A stretch of 64,000 bases of DNA from DATBQN01 sp963755825 (GCA_963755825.1 CAVWLA010000001.1:1860001-1924000); one strand, 5' to 3'; positions 8,327 through 18,930 are shown, counted from the stretch's first letter. Notes: a model not told the origin generated them from the sequence alone. Program-made: numbers and translations.

Positions 8327-8884
8327 TCAATATCGCCAGATCAGACCGGCGTTGACGCCGAAGCCGTCGAGCTTCAGGTTGACCTTGCTGCTCAGGTCGG
8401 CGTTCTCGAAATCGGTGACCGTCGCCTTGACGCCGCGATAGATCCCCTCGACGTTGACGCCGAATCCAGCATGGGTCGGGATGTCGAGACCGGCGACCGC
8501 ATACCAGCCGGCCTCGTCCTTGATCTTGCCGCGGTTGGTCGACAGCAGGTAGTAGGAGGCGCCGCCGCCGAGGTAGGGGATGACCGGGCGGTCGTGGACG
8601 AGATCGAACTTGAGCCCCGCCTCGAGCGGAGCGGCGTGGATCTTGAACTTGTTGCCCTCGTCGTTGAGCTGGCCGGGAGTGAAGATGGTCGGTTCGTTGG
8701 CCGTGACGTCGTTGAAATAGGTGGCGCGCAGCTCGAAGAAGCTCCAGCTCCCCTTGATGCCGCCGCCGTAGCCCTGTCCGGCATCCTTGGTGTCCCAGTA
8801 CGAGCCGACGACGCCGAACTCGGCGGCCGCCGCGGGAGCGGCGAGCAGAGCCAGCATCCCCGCGCAGTAGAGAAGTTTCCGCAT
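8327..8884 (-). CDS. Small outer-membrane beta-barrel protein
   Basis: A 185-residue protein with signal peptide MRKLLYCAGMLALLAAPAAA followed by AEFGVVGSYWDTKDAGQGYGGGIKGSW. Alternating aromatic/polar strands, glycine-rich turns (YLGGGASYYLL, GVNVEGIYRGVKATV) and the terminal LIWRY, which ends in an aromatic residue as BAM substrates do, indicate an eight-stranded OmpA/OmpW-like barrel. Start ATG at 8884 follows an AGGGTT stretch. Function is not predicted; such proteins are often porin-like or structural. Confidence 0.75.
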   Translation of the reverse strand: MRKLLYCAGMLALLAAPAAAAEFGVVGSYWDTKDAGQGYGGGIKGSWSFFELRATYFNDVTANEPTIFTPGQLNDEGNKFKIHAAPLEAGLKFDLVHDRPVIPYLGGGASYYLLSTNRGKIKDEAGWYAVAGLDIPTHAGFGVNVEGIYRGVKATVTDFENADLSSKVNLKLDGFGVNAGLIWRY

Positions 8885-9095
8885 GGTCGAACCCTCCGTT
8901 CTTCTCACGATGATTTTGCCCGTTGCCGGACGGAGGCCCGGCGGGTAGCGCCGGCGCCGGAGAGACCGTGCGCCGCGCCAACCGTTCCGGCCCGTGAGCG
9001 GCCGGACACGCAGGTTCGCTGTGCAACCTGCGTTCCAGGCCACGGTCATCGTGCTGCCGGACCTCGAGGCGCCGCGGGCGAGCGCCCGCGCCAAG

Positions 9096-10901
<1,806 letters not shown>

Positions 10902-11086
10902 GGCGCTTCCTTTCGTACTCTCGAGAGCGGGCGGGCGCCGGCAGCTGCGCCTCGCGAGCTCTATGACTGCGAGCGGGGGATCGAGCGGGAGAGCGGACGG
11001 CAGGGCGCCCGTCGAACGGGAGGGGAAGGATAGCACGGCGCGGCGGAACCCCCGCTCGGAGAGCTCCGGCCAGGCCGGAAGAGCCG

Positions 11087-11473
11087 TCAGGCGTGGGGTC
11101 CGCTCGCCGCCCGCAGCATGAGCCGGAGCGCGCGGCGGACGAGCCGCACCTCGCGCTCCTCGAAGTACGAGGTGCGGCAACAGCAGCAGATCCAGGCCGG
11201 CAAGGAGTCCCAGACCAGCCGGAAGCCGGGCCGCTCGAGCTGCACCGGCGTGCGGCCCGGCGCCAGCCGCCCGTCGCAGTGGATGCAGCGCACCTGCGGG
11301 CCGGCCTCGAACGAGGCCGGGCGCGGCTGAGCCCAGGGCAAGGTGTCGTTGAGCGCATCGGCCTGCCGGGAGCTCGGCGGGCCGGCGGGCACCGCGGCGC
11401 CCGGCTTCATCGCCGAAACCAGGCGCAGGGTGGAAGTCTGGGCGTCGGAACTCAGGCGTACGCGCACGCTCAT
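11087..11473 (-). CDS. YgiT-type zinc-finger protein, orphan
   Basis: A 128-residue protein whose C-terminal half follows the pattern of YgiT/MqsA-type zinc fingers: RCIHCDGRL, then about 25 residues to WICCCCRTSYFEEREVRLV. The two CxxC pairs (CIHC and CCCC) would bind one zinc. In this family the domain is usually an antitoxin next to a small RelE/DUF4258-type toxin. No such toxin is encoded on either side: typA lies downstream, and upstream there is only a 171-bp gap with a REP-like pair. The N-terminal ~55 residues are unique. Start ATG at 11473 has GAGGTG upstream. Confidence 0.65.
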   Translation of the reverse strand: MSVRVRLSSDAQTSTLRLVSAMKPGAAVPAGPPSSRQADALNDTLPWAQPRPASFEAGPQVRCIHCDGRLAPGRTPVQLERPGFRLVWDSLPAWICCCCRTSYFEEREVRLVRRALRLMLRAASGPHA

Positions 11474-11570
11474 CGGCGGAGCACCTCGCAAGGGCCGGCT
11501 GAAGCGGCGCCGCCGGCACGTCCGAGAGCTGCAAGGTGTCTGCCAGCGCCGACCGACGGACGGCCGACGG

Positions 11571-11608
11571 GGTGCCAGGTGAGTGATGCGGCAGGCGGTG
11601 CCAGGTGA
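11571..11608. repeat. REP-like pair between divergent genes
   Basis: GGTGCCAGGTGA occurs twice, at 11571-11582 and 11597-11608, 26 bp apart, in the gap between the YgiT-type gene and the esterase gene. Same core as the repeats around the RAYT gene at 14.4-15.7 kb. Confidence 0.65.
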
Positions 11609-11644
11609 GCGGAGACCGCCGCGAGGCCGGTGTAGCATGCCGCC

Positions 11645-13126
11645 ATGGAGCCACCGATCAGCCGCCGATCGTCCGCCGTTCGCCTGCCGACCCTGGCCGT
11701 GCTCGCCGTCGCCTGGTTGCTTGCCGCGCCGCCGCCTCCGGCCGAGGGTGCCGCCGCGCAAACGGTCGCCGCTCCCCTGCCGCGCGGCGCCATCGTCGAA
11801 AAGGTCGTCGCGGCCGGCGATCCGAGCGAGACCTATGCGCTCTACCTCCCTGCCGCCTACGATCCGGCCCGGCGGTGGCCGATCGTCTATCTGTTCGACG
11901 CGCGCGGCCACGCGATGATCCCGGCGGAGCGCTTCCGCGCCGCGGCGGAGAGCTACGGCTACATCCTCGCGAGCTCCTACAACTCGGCGAGCGACGGTCC
12001 GTTCGAACCGAACCTGAAGGCGATGCAGGCGATGTGGAAGGACACTCACGGCCGCCTCGCGCTCGACGACAAGCGGGTCTACGCCGCCGGCTTCTCGGGC
12101 ACCGTGCGCTCCTCCTGCATCCTCGCCCTTGCCGTTCCCGGCAGCATCGTCGGGATCATCGGCGCCGGCGCCGGCTTCCCCCCCGAGAAGCCGCCGACCG
12201 CGAAGACGCCGTTCATCTTTTTCGGCACCGTCGGCAACCTCGACTTCAATTTCGACGAGATGAGCGAGCTCGACGAAACGCTGGAGGATCTGCACATCGC
12301 CCATCGGATCGAGGAGTTCGCCGGGCCGCACGACTGGATGCCGGCCGACCTCGCGCTGCTCTCCATCCAATGGGTCGAGATCCAGGGGATGAAGTCCGGC
12401 GCCCGCCCGCGCGACCCGCAGCTGGTGTCCGCGCTGCTCGCCGACGATCTCGCCAAGGCCCGCGGCCTGGAAACCTCCGGCGATCGACGAGGAGCCTGGC
12501 ACCGCTATCAGGCGATCGCCGAGGAGTTCGCCGGCCTCGCCGACGTCACCGGCGCGACCGCCAGGGCGGCGGAGCTCGCCGCCGCCAAGGATGTCAAGGC
12601 GGTCCAGCGGCTGCGCCGGGACCTCCGCGAGCGCGACCGGCAGTACGTCGAGGACTCGCAGCGCATTCTGGCCGCCGCCGATCCCGAGTCCGGGCCGGTC
12701 AACATGCCGCGCCTCTTCGCCGATCTCAAACTCGCCGAGCTCAGGGGGCGCGCCGCCAAAGACCCGACGAGCGAGCCGGCGCTCGCCGCCAAGCGCCTGC
12801 TCAACACCCTCGGCGCCCAGGTCTCCTTCTACCTGCCGCAGCTCTACCTCGAGCGCAAGAACTATCGGCGCGCCGAGCTCGCCTACGCGGTGGCGGCGGA
12901 GCTCTACCCGGACCGGCCGCACGTCTGGTACAACCTCGCCGCGATGCGGGCGCGCGACGGCGCGCGCAAGAAGGCCCTCGCCGATCTCCAGCACGCCATC
13001 GAGCTGGGGTTCGACGACTCCGCGGCGCTCGCCGGCGACGAGAGCTTCGCCTCGCTGCGCGACGACCCGACCTTCCGCAGCATCCTCGGCAGCCTGCATC
13101 CGAAGACTCCGTCGGGAAACGGCTGA
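11645..13126 (+). CDS. Exported esterase-like alpha/beta hydrolase with TPR-like C-terminus
   Basis: A 493-residue protein with an N-terminal signal (TLAVLAVAWLLAAPPPPAEG). The first half is an esterase/PHB-depolymerase-type hydrolase: YALYLPAAYDPARRWPIVYLFDARG, KRVYAAGFSGTVRSS containing the presumed nucleophile Ser in a GxSG elbow (the usual second Gly after it is Thr), and a His in FAGPHDWMP as candidate catalytic His. The second half (from about residue 260) is helical and ends with repeats of TPR type (RRAELAYAVAAELYPDRPHVWYNLAAMRARDGARKKALADLQHAIELG, divided over two helices pairs). Its stop overlaps the start of the M20 peptidase gene (TGATG), so both are probably made together. Substrate unknown. 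Confidence 0.75.
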   Translation: MEPPISRRSSAVRLPTLAVLAVAWLLAAPPPPAEGAAAQTVAAPLPRGAIVEKVVAAGDPSETYALYLPAAYDPARRWPIVYLFDARGHAMIPAERFRAAAESYGYILASSYNSASDGPFEPNLKAMQAMWKDTHGRLALDDKRVYAAGFSGTVRSSCILALAVPGSIVGIIGAGAGFPPEKPPTAKTPFIFFGTVGNLDFNFDEMSELDETLEDLHIAHRIEEFAGPHDWMPADLALLSIQWVEIQGMKSGARPRDPQLVSALLADDLAKARGLETSGDRRGAWHRYQAIAEEFAGLADVTGATARAAELAAAKDVKAVQRLRRDLRERDRQYVEDSQRILAAADPESGPVNMPRLFADLKLAELRGRAAKDPTSEPALAAKRLLNTLGAQVSFYLPQLYLERKNYRRAELAYAVAAELYPDRPHVWYNLAAMRARDGARKKALADLQHAIELGFDDSAALAGDESFASLRDDPTFRSILGSLHPKTPSGNG

Positions 13127-14391
13127 TGTCGCCGAGCGCCCTCCCCGAGGCCCTCTTCGCGCGCACCCTGAGCTTCCTCATCGAGCTCACCGCCATCTCC
13201 TCGCAGAGCGGCGACCGCGACGGCCTGAGGCGAGCCGCCGACCTCCTGGCGGCCGCCCTCGCCGCCCGCGGCTTCACTTCGGGAATCCAGGACCAAAACC
13301 AAGAAAACCAAGAGCCTGGCACCCTTCACCAAGAGCCTGGCACCTCAGGCTCCCTGCCGGTCTTGATCGCCAGGGGGCGCGATGTCTCCAGGAGTCATCT
13401 GCTCCTCCTCGGCCACCTGGACACCGTGCTCGCGGCACATCCACCCCACCTTCAAGACGGTCGGCTGGTGGCGACCGGCGCCATCGACATGAAGGGTGGC
13501 CTCGCGACCCTGATCGGCGCTCTCGACCTCCTCGCCGAGCGCGGCGAGACCCCGGCCGAGGACCTCCTCCTCGTCGCCGTACCGGATGAGGAGGTGGGAG
13601 GCGAGCTCTCACGCCGAGCGGTCCGCACCTGGGGCAAAGGCGCGCGTGCCGTCTGGGTTCTGGAGCCGGGGGAGCCCGCCGGAGACGGAGAAGAGACCCT
13701 GGTCGCCGGCCGGCGCGGACTCTTCACTTGGCACCTCACGGTCCGTGGTCGATCGGCCCATTCCGGGCTCGCCTATTGGCAAGGACGCTCGGCTCTCATC
13801 GCTGCCGCCCGTTGGTGCGCCGCGGCAGAGGCGCTCTCGACTCAGGGCTCCGGCCCCACCGTCAACTGCGCGCGGCTGGCCGCCGGCGACGACGCATTCG
13901 TGGACCAAACAGACCTCGAGCCGGGCCTTCTGGGGAGCGATCGCCGCTTGAACATCGTCGCCGATCACGCCCTGGTCGATGGCGAAGCGCGATTCCTGCG
14001 CTTGGACGAAGGCGAAGCGTTGGCGGGGCGTCTGGCCGACCTGGCTCGCCAGACCGCAGAGGCCACAGGCACGGAGATGGAGTTCTCGGCGGACCCTGCC
14101 ATCCCTCCGGTCGATCCGGATGGACCGCACCGCTCTCTAGCCGATCAGGCCGTCGACCTCGCGGGCAGGCAGGGCTGGCGCCTGCGGATCGATCGGGAAC
14201 GTGGAGGCATCTCGTTTCCCAACTTCCTTCTCGATCCCGGCAGCATTCCTGTCCTCGACGGCCTCGGACCGGTGGGTGACGGCATGCATACCCGAGGCGA
14301 GTTCGTCGACCTCGAATCACTCCGCCGGCGAATCGTCCTCCTCGCCGATCTTCTCGCCGCCGACGCCGCTTCTCGCCGCGAACGCTTCTAG
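13126..14391 (+). CDS. M20 family metallopeptidase
   Basis: A 421-residue M20 (ArgE/DapE/carboxypeptidase G2-like) amidohydrolase, ATG overlapping the previous stop. Metal-site motifs are intact: LLLGHLDTV (His and following Asp), GAIDMKGG (bridging Asp), VPDEEVGG (general base and metal Glu pair), and a late GDGMHTRGE His. The dimerisation domain begins around TWHLTVRGRSAHSG. A short insertion after the first helix (QDQNQENQEPGTLHQEPGT) is encoded by two copies of the CCTGGCACC repeat, so a REP-like element has entered the coding frame without breaking it. Substrate cannot be told; N-acyl amino acids or dipeptides are usual. Confidence 0.87.
   Translation: MSPSALPEALFARTLSFLIELTAISSQSGDRDGLRRAADLLAAALAARGFTSGIQDQNQENQEPGTLHQEPGTSGSLPVLIARGRDVSRSHLLLLGHLDTVLAAHPPHLQDGRLVATGAIDMKGGLATLIGALDLLAERGETPAEDLLLVAVPDEEVGGELSRRAVRTWGKGARAVWVLEPGEPAGDGEETLVAGRRGLFTWHLTVRGRSAHSGLAYWQGRSALIAAARWCAAAEALSTQGSGPTVNCARLAAGDDAFVDQTDLEPGLLGSDRRLNIVADHALVDGEARFLRLDEGEALAGRLADLARQTAEATGTEMEFSADPAIPPVDPDGPHRSLADQAVDLAGRQGWRLRIDRERGGISFPNFLLDPGSIPVLDGLGPVGDGMHTRGEFVDLESLRRRIVLLADLLAADAASRRERF
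13311..13345. repeat. REP-like pair inside M20 peptidase gene
   Basis: AGAGCCTGGCACC occurs at 13311-13323 and again at 13332-13344, 21 bp apart, each encoding QEPGT. The reading frame is kept. Copies lie in a surface-loop position of the M20 fold, between the first helix and the first metal-site strand. Confidence 0.65.
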
Positions 14392-14399
14392 GTGCCAGG
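14391..14399. repeat. Single REP-like core at the M20 stop codon
   Basis: GGTGCCAGG directly follows the TA of the M20 stop codon, in the 36-bp gap before the convergent transposase gene. Confidence 0.45.
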
Positions 14400-14427
14400 C
14401 GACGCGCCCGCGACTGGTCCTCCTCGA

Positions 14428-15396
14428 TCACGATCGGCTGGGCACGAACGGTAGGCCGGGCGGGAAGCTTCCGGGCGGAAAGCAGGGCGAGCGATCGCCG
14501 CGCCGCACTCTCTCTGCCGCTGCTCGGAAAGCTGCAGTGAACCAGGCGTAGGCTTCGTGAAATGCCGCGCGAGCGGCGCGGCTTGCCGCATGGACGAGAG
14601 GGGCAGGCAAGCTCGCGATCAGCGCGGGCCGATGATGAGGGTGCTGAGCAAGGATGGCCCGTCGGCCCAGAATCGCTCGATCGGCAAGCCGCCGCTCGAC
14701 AGCTGCTTCCGCCTCGATCTCTTCGACGAGATGAGCCATACGGTCTCGGTAGCTTGCGGCGGATAGGTACCTCCAACAAGGTATCGGCGAGATGACGACG
14801 GTCTCCTCCGTCCGGTAACTCCGCTCTTCGGATCCCTTGCGATACCGCCGAGCGACGTACTCCCGCGAGCGGTCGATCCAATGGCCGACGAGCGGCTTTC
14901 CGTCGACGAGCACTCCGACCGAATGCACTCCCGGCCAGTCCCGCACACGTTCGACGAGATGCTCTTTGCAACCCTGTGCGAGCAGATACTTGAGGCGCTC
15001 GACCTGGGCAACCTCCTCGTCGGTGACGGCGATCATCGAATAGCGATGTTGAAAGACCGGCCCGCTCCAATCGGTCAAGCGGTTGACCTCCCGCGCCAAG
15101 TTGGAGCCGAGATATTGCATGAAATCGGCGACCTGCTTGGCGTCATCGGCAATCAACAAGAGATGGATATGATTTGACAGCACGGTCACTCCACAGACGC
15201 TGATGGCGCGAAGCCGTTGAGCCCGCCCGAGGACTCCGAGCACGACGTCGTTCAGAAGCTCTCCCGGCCGAAACAGGAACCTCCCCTGAACCGTCCGCCA
15301 GGTGATCGAAACGAGCGTCCCCTCACCACTCACTCGCCGTAGTCTTCTTCCCATCGTCGTGAGGTCGAAGAGCGTCTCGCGGCGCGTTCGACCCAT
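14428..15396 (-). CDS. REP-associated tyrosine transposase (RAYT, Y1_Tnp/IS200-like)
   Basis: A 322-residue Y1 HUH-type nuclease related to IS200 transposases. The HUH metal motif is SNHIHLLLI (His76 and His78); the fold-specific start VSITWRTVQGRFLFRP and the later VFQHRYSMIAVTDEE and LKYLLAQGCKEHLVER match the RAYT branch, which is longer than IS200 TnpA and carries a basic C-terminus. Start ATG at 15396 follows GGAAAGGAGG. RAYTs are single-copy, non-mobile-looking genes flanked by the REP sequences they process. Here paired GGTGCCAGG repeats lie on both sides, 120 bp and 240 bp upstream and 29 bp downstream, which strongly supports this class. Confidence 0.87.
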   Translation of the reverse strand: MGRTRRETLFDLTTMGRRLRRVSGEGTLVSITWRTVQGRFLFRPGELLNDVVLGVLGRAQRLRAISVCGVTVLSNHIHLLLIADDAKQVADFMQYLGSNLAREVNRLTDWSGPVFQHRYSMIAVTDEEVAQVERLKYLLAQGCKEHLVERVRDWPGVHSVGVLVDGKPLVGHWIDRSREYVARRYRKGSEERSYRTEETVVISPIPCWRYLSAASYRDRMAHLVEEIEAEAAVERRLADRAILGRRAILAQHPHHRPALIASLPAPLVHAASRAARAAFHEAYAWFTAAFRAAAERVRRGDRSPCFPPGSFPPGLPFVPSRS

Positions 15397-15430
15397 CCTC
15401 CTTTCCCTCGCCGGTCTTGCCCTCCTCCAA

Positions 15431-15653
15431 GACATCGCGAACCGACATCGCCGAGGAGGGTTGGAAAGGAAAAGACGGAAAGCGTGCGATCCATCTGACG
15501 CGAGAACCTGGCGACGAGTCACCTGGCACCTCCGGAGGGAGGAGCGTTTACGAGACGTCGCGAACCGACATCGCCGCGAATACGAAGGGGAGGACGGAAA
15601 TCTCGCGAACGATCTCACGCGAGAATTTATCGACGAGTCACCTGGCACCTCCA
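15431..15653. repeat. Tandem ~100-bp REP-containing units upstream of the RAYT gene
   Basis: Two imperfect copies, 15431-15533 and 15554-15653, share TCGCGAACCGACATCGCCG near one end, an ACGCGAGAA element, and GAGTCACCTGGCACCTCC at the other end (15516-15533 and 15636-15653, exactly 120 bp apart). They fill most of the 410-bp stretch 15397-15806 upstream of the transposase gene; I see no gene there. This is the most complete form of the repeat whose core recurs at 2.1, 11.6, 13.3 and 14.4 kb. Confidence 0.75.
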
Positions 15654-15806
15654 AAAAGGGGAGGGAAAGGGCGGCTCCCCGCCCCGAGGCCGCCCAGACG
15701 CGATCTCGGCCGTCTTCCGCGGCGTGTCCGTGACGAGGGCGATGATGGCGAGGGGCGCGCCGCTTGGCCCGCGGCTGACGATGTCGCGATCGGCTCGCCG
15801 AGACGA

Positions 15807-17306
15807 TCAGCCGGAGGTGCACTCCTTCAGGTAGGAACGGAACATCATGCTGAAGTCCGTCAGCACCACCTTGCCTCCCGTGGAGCACTGCGCGGCCTCG
15901 TGGCAGAGAACGCAGCTCGACCAGGTCAGGGCGCCGGTCTTGTTGTCCGGCGGATACTTGGTGGCCGTGATGGTGGCGACGATCATGTCGTCGAGCGTGC
16001 TGTCGGGGAGCGCGAAGGAGCTGCCGTCGTCCCGCACGCGCACCGCCGGAACCTGGCTCGCCAGCGTCTGATCTCCCAGCAGATAGCTCTCGAGGACCGT
16101 GTTGCGGGCGATCGAGACGTTGTCCGGGTTCCTCGGCAGCGGCCTGCCGCCGGGCTTGCCGCCTTCGGTCCACTGGGCGACCATGAGCCGGTAGTGCGTC
16201 CACGGGGCGGGCAGGGCCGTCTGCCAGATCCGGTTGACGGCCGCCGGAAGCGGGATCTCGTTGGCGGCGCGCTGGATCTGCGGCCGGGTGTAGGGCGCCA
16301 GCGGCGTGTACTCCGCCTTCGTCATGTCGGCGGGACGGTTCCAGAGATAGACGTGCTTGTCGGGGGGCGGGCTCCCCGAGGGCAGCAGGGGCTGGCGGTT
16401 GTTCGCCACGTCCCCGATCGCCCGCTGGCCGTCGTTGTAGGTGGGGGCGAGGCCGGACGGCGCGCCGGCGACCTCATAGTTGTCCGCCTGCTCGAAGGTC
16501 GTCCAGATCCACTGCGGCTGGCGGCGCGTCTTCTGGATGATGTGGAGACCGACCAGGCCGACGGGAACCTGCTCGATGGTGAACCCCCCCTGCTTGGAGG
16601 AGTCCTGGTCGGCGCTGACGACGATGTCCGCGGTCGTCCAGTAATAGCGGGCGAGGATCTCCGGCTTCTCCTGCGGCCACGAGCGCGGGAAGATCCGCCA
16701 GGCGGCCTTGACCACGACCGAGCCGGCGGGGAGGTCGAGGTCGCCGGCGGCCATCACCCCGGCCGCCGTGTTGAGGCCCTTGCTGGTGATGAAGTCGGCC
16801 ATCCTGGGGTTGAGCCGGATCTCGTAGATCGCATAGTTGCCGAGCTGATCGATGAGGGGCCAGTTCGAGCCGGCCTGCAGGTTGTGGCTGGCCTCGAATG
16901 CCGCGGAGCCGCCGCTCGCGCCCGCCGCGAAGAGCCCGGTTCCGGAGTGGTTGAGATAGAACACCTTGTGGCTCGCGACGTGGCCGCGGGCCATGGGGAG
17001 CGCGCGCGCCACGCTCCCCTGCTGGAAGATGTCGATGGGGTCGGCGAAGGTCTCCCACCGCCGCGGCACGCGCGGCACGTCGCCGATCGTCCTGCCGGGC
17101 TCGGAGGGCGAGTTGAGCGCCACGAACAGGGCCCAGGCGTGGTTGTCGAAGTCGTCCTGGCGCGCCGTCGCTGCGACGTCCGGGGGGATGCTGGAGCTGA
17201 GGACGGCCTTTCTCGCCGGCGGCGCGGCGCCGAGGAGAAGCGAGCCCAGCCCGAGCGCTGCCAGCAAGACGGCGACGAGCGCCGCGACCTGTCTCCTTCC
17301 CGTCAT
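15807..17306 (-). CDS. Exported protein with one C-terminal CxxCH haem-binding motif
   Basis: A 499-residue protein with an N-terminal membrane/signal segment (RRQVAALVAVLLAALGLGSLLL). Near the C-terminus, after LTWSS, is CVLCHEAAQC, a c-type haem attachment motif; nothing else in the protein looks like a classical cytochrome c fold. The central part (WALFVALNSPSEPGRTIGDVPR, WETFADPIDIFQQG, KVFYLNHSG, VVKAAWRIFP, ARYYWTTADI) is conserved-looking but belongs to no family I can name. Likely periplasmic, with a role in redox chemistry; that is inference from the single motif. Start ATG at 17306. Confidence 0.65.
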   Translation of the reverse strand: MTGRRQVAALVAVLLAALGLGSLLLGAAPPARKAVLSSSIPPDVAATARQDDFDNHAWALFVALNSPSEPGRTIGDVPRVPRRWETFADPIDIFQQGSVARALPMARGHVASHKVFYLNHSGTGLFAAGASGGSAAFEASHNLQAGSNWPLIDQLGNYAIYEIRLNPRMADFITSKGLNTAAGVMAAGDLDLPAGSVVVKAAWRIFPRSWPQEKPEILARYYWTTADIVVSADQDSSKQGGFTIEQVPVGLVGLHIIQKTRRQPQWIWTTFEQADNYEVAGAPSGLAPTYNDGQRAIGDVANNRQPLLPSGSPPPDKHVYLWNRPADMTKAEYTPLAPYTRPQIQRAANEIPLPAAVNRIWQTALPAPWTHYRLMVAQWTEGGKPGGRPLPRNPDNVSIARNTVLESYLLGDQTLASQVPAVRVRDDGSSFALPDSTLDDMIVATITATKYPPDNKTGALTWSSCVLCHEAAQCSTGGKVVLTDFSMMFRSYLKECTSG

Positions 17307-17524
17307 GGTGCACGCTCCCCTGCTGCCATGTGGAGCCCGAGCTCCGTCGAGCCAGGCGATGGACCCGTCGCTCGACGACGTCCGCCGTGGACCGGCGACA
17401 GGCAAGTCAGCTCTCGCGAGATTGAGCACGATTCTAAGCCAACGAACAGCGGAAGGCGAGCCGGCGGCGCCGCGGCAGCGGCAGGCGGTCGCGGCGCGCG
17501 CCGGTGGCGTCGACGAGGGCGCCC

Positions 17525-17550
17525 GCGCCGCCAGGGCATCCTGGCGGCGC
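17525..17550 (-). terminator. Strong hairpin after Cys-rich protein gene
   Basis: GCGCCGCCAGG (17525-17535) and CCTGGCGGCGC (17540-17550) make an 11-bp perfect stem with a GCAT loop, 20 bp after the stop at 17571 on the minus strand. No T-tract follows. The rest of the 264-bp gap 17307-17570 shows nothing else. Confidence 0.45.
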
Positions 17551-17570
17551 GGAGCGCAGCGCTCAGAGCA

Positions 17571-17975
17571 TCAGTTCTGGCCGACGCCGCCGCAGTAGTC
17601 GGGGCAGAGCAGGCGGGCGCAGACGCAGTAGGTGCACTCGCACCCCTGCTCGCACAGGCTGTCGCCGCCGCAGGCGATGCGGCAGGCGCTGAACTGGTTC
17701 CAGCAGCCACCGCCGACGGTCCAGAAAGGCTTCGGGGTGCCGGCGGGGGACTGCAGGCTCGGCGTGGCGGGCGTCGCGGTACCCGGCGCGGTGATCGCCT
17801 GCGACGGGCATGCGGCGTCGGCCTGGGCGAGAAATGGTGCCGGGGACGGCGCGGCGATGGCGACGGGAACGGCGGCAGGAGCGGCAGGGGCGGGGGGTTG
17901 CCCGGCGGCCGCGGCGCTGCCGGCGACGAGAAGGGCGAGGGAACCGAGCAGCGGGGCGAGCTGGCGCATGCGCAT
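17571..17975 (-). CDS. Small Cys-rich exported protein
   Basis: A 134-residue protein: signal peptide (LAPLLGSLALLVAGSAAAAG), a Pro/Ala-rich linker, then a C-terminal knot of about 60 residues with at least eleven Cys (GGGCWNQFSACRIACGG, CEQGCECTYCVCARLLCPDYCGG). The pattern suggests a disulphide-stabilised or metal-binding extracellular domain. No homologue recognised. Start ATG at 17975 has GGAGGT 7 bp upstream; an alternative ATG lies two codons on. It is divergent from the OB-like gene at 18256 over 280 bp, in which I see no clear promoter. Confidence 0.6.
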   Translation of the reverse strand: MRMRQLAPLLGSLALLVAGSAAAAGQPPAPAAPAAVPVAIAAPSPAPFLAQADAACPSQAITAPGTATPATPSLQSPAGTPKPFWTVGGGCWNQFSACRIACGGDSLCEQGCECTYCVCARLLCPDYCGGVGQN

Positions 17976-18255
17976 GGGCGGACCTCCGGTCGAGGGTTGT
18001 ACGGTTCGCTTCCTGTTCATCTATTCATTGTGCATGCAATGAAGGCTCCGTGACATGGGGCGGAGAGGCAGCAGGGAATCGGCCGCCCGAGGGCGCCAGA
18101 GCAGGCCGTGAGGGCCGCAGAGCGTCCCCGCCGCGGGTTGCGGCGCCGCGCGGCGGGGGTTAAGCTCGGCTCTCCAGCATTCGCGTATCTACAGGCTGGC
18201 GATGCGCCCGGATGGCCGGGCGCCCATTCTCGGAGCTCTTCGAAAGGAGCGTCGC

Positions 18256-18930
18256 ATGCTCACCTCTCCACGCACCCTCCAACGCCCGACCCTGCTCGCG
18301 GCCGGCCTGCTCGCCGCCTCGCTGGCCTTGGCGCCGGCCCTCTCCGCGTCGCCGCACGCGATCGACATCGCGGCCGCCCGCCACATGGCGCTCGGCAGCG
18401 TCGTCACCGTCATCGGCTCGGCCACCGTCCCCTCGGGCACCTTCGCGTCGAGCTTCGGCGACGAGGGCTTCGCCATCCAGGACCGCACCGGCGGCATCTA
18501 CGTCAGCACGCCGACCAACCTCCACGTGCGCTATACCCAGGAGGTGCGCGTCACCGGCACGCTGACCGACAGCGGCGGCCTCCTCACCATCGTCCCCGCC
18601 TCGCCGAGCGACGTCGACCGCGGCGGCCGCGGCCGCCGCTTCGGGCCGCGCTGGGTGTCGACCGGCAGCATCGGCGAGGGCACCGAGGGGCTGATCGTCC
18701 GCGTCGTGGGGAAGATCGTCGAGCCGATCGAGCCCGACCTCCCCTTCGGCTACAAGGTCTTCGTCGACGACGGCACCGGCCCCATCCGCATCTTCATCAA
18801 CACCACGACGGACATCGACGTCACCACCCTCGCCGAGGGGCAGACGGTGAGCGTCGTCGGCTTCAGCGGCCAGTTCGACACCTACGAGATCGACCCCCGC
18901 TTCGCGAGCGACATCCACATCCGGCACTAG
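18256..18930 (+). CDS. Exported OB-fold-like protein
   Basis: A 224-residue protein with signal peptide (LLAAGLLAASLALAPALSAS). The body looks like two OB-type modules: GSVVTVIGSATVPSG...FAIQDRTGGIYVS...EVRVTGTLTDSGGLLTIVP, then EGLIVRVVGKIVEPIEPD...KVFVDDGTGPIRIFIN...GQTVSVVGFSGQFDTYEIDPRF. The repeated order 'accretion of G-x-V-T-V-x-G, I-Q-D-x-T-G-x-I, V-x-V-x-G' is typical of exported OB domains found fused to nucleases or alone. Ligand unknown. Start ATG at 18256 has GAAAGGAG upstream. Confidence 0.65.
   Translation: MLTSPRTLQRPTLLAAGLLAASLALAPALSASPHAIDIAAARHMALGSVVTVIGSATVPSGTFASSFGDEGFAIQDRTGGIYVSTPTNLHVRYTQEVRVTGTLTDSGGLLTIVPASPSDVDRGGRGRRFGPRWVSTGSIGEGTEGLIVRVVGKIVEPIEPDLPFGYKVFVDDGTGPIRIFINTTTDIDVTTLAEGQTVSVVGFSGQFDTYEIDPRFASDIHIRH

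Noticed and set aside
8438..8447. GGATCTATC on the minus strand in the outer-membrane barrel gene
   Set aside because: No CTAAACC-like box lies 15 bp upstream; it encodes GIYR in a conserved barrel strand.
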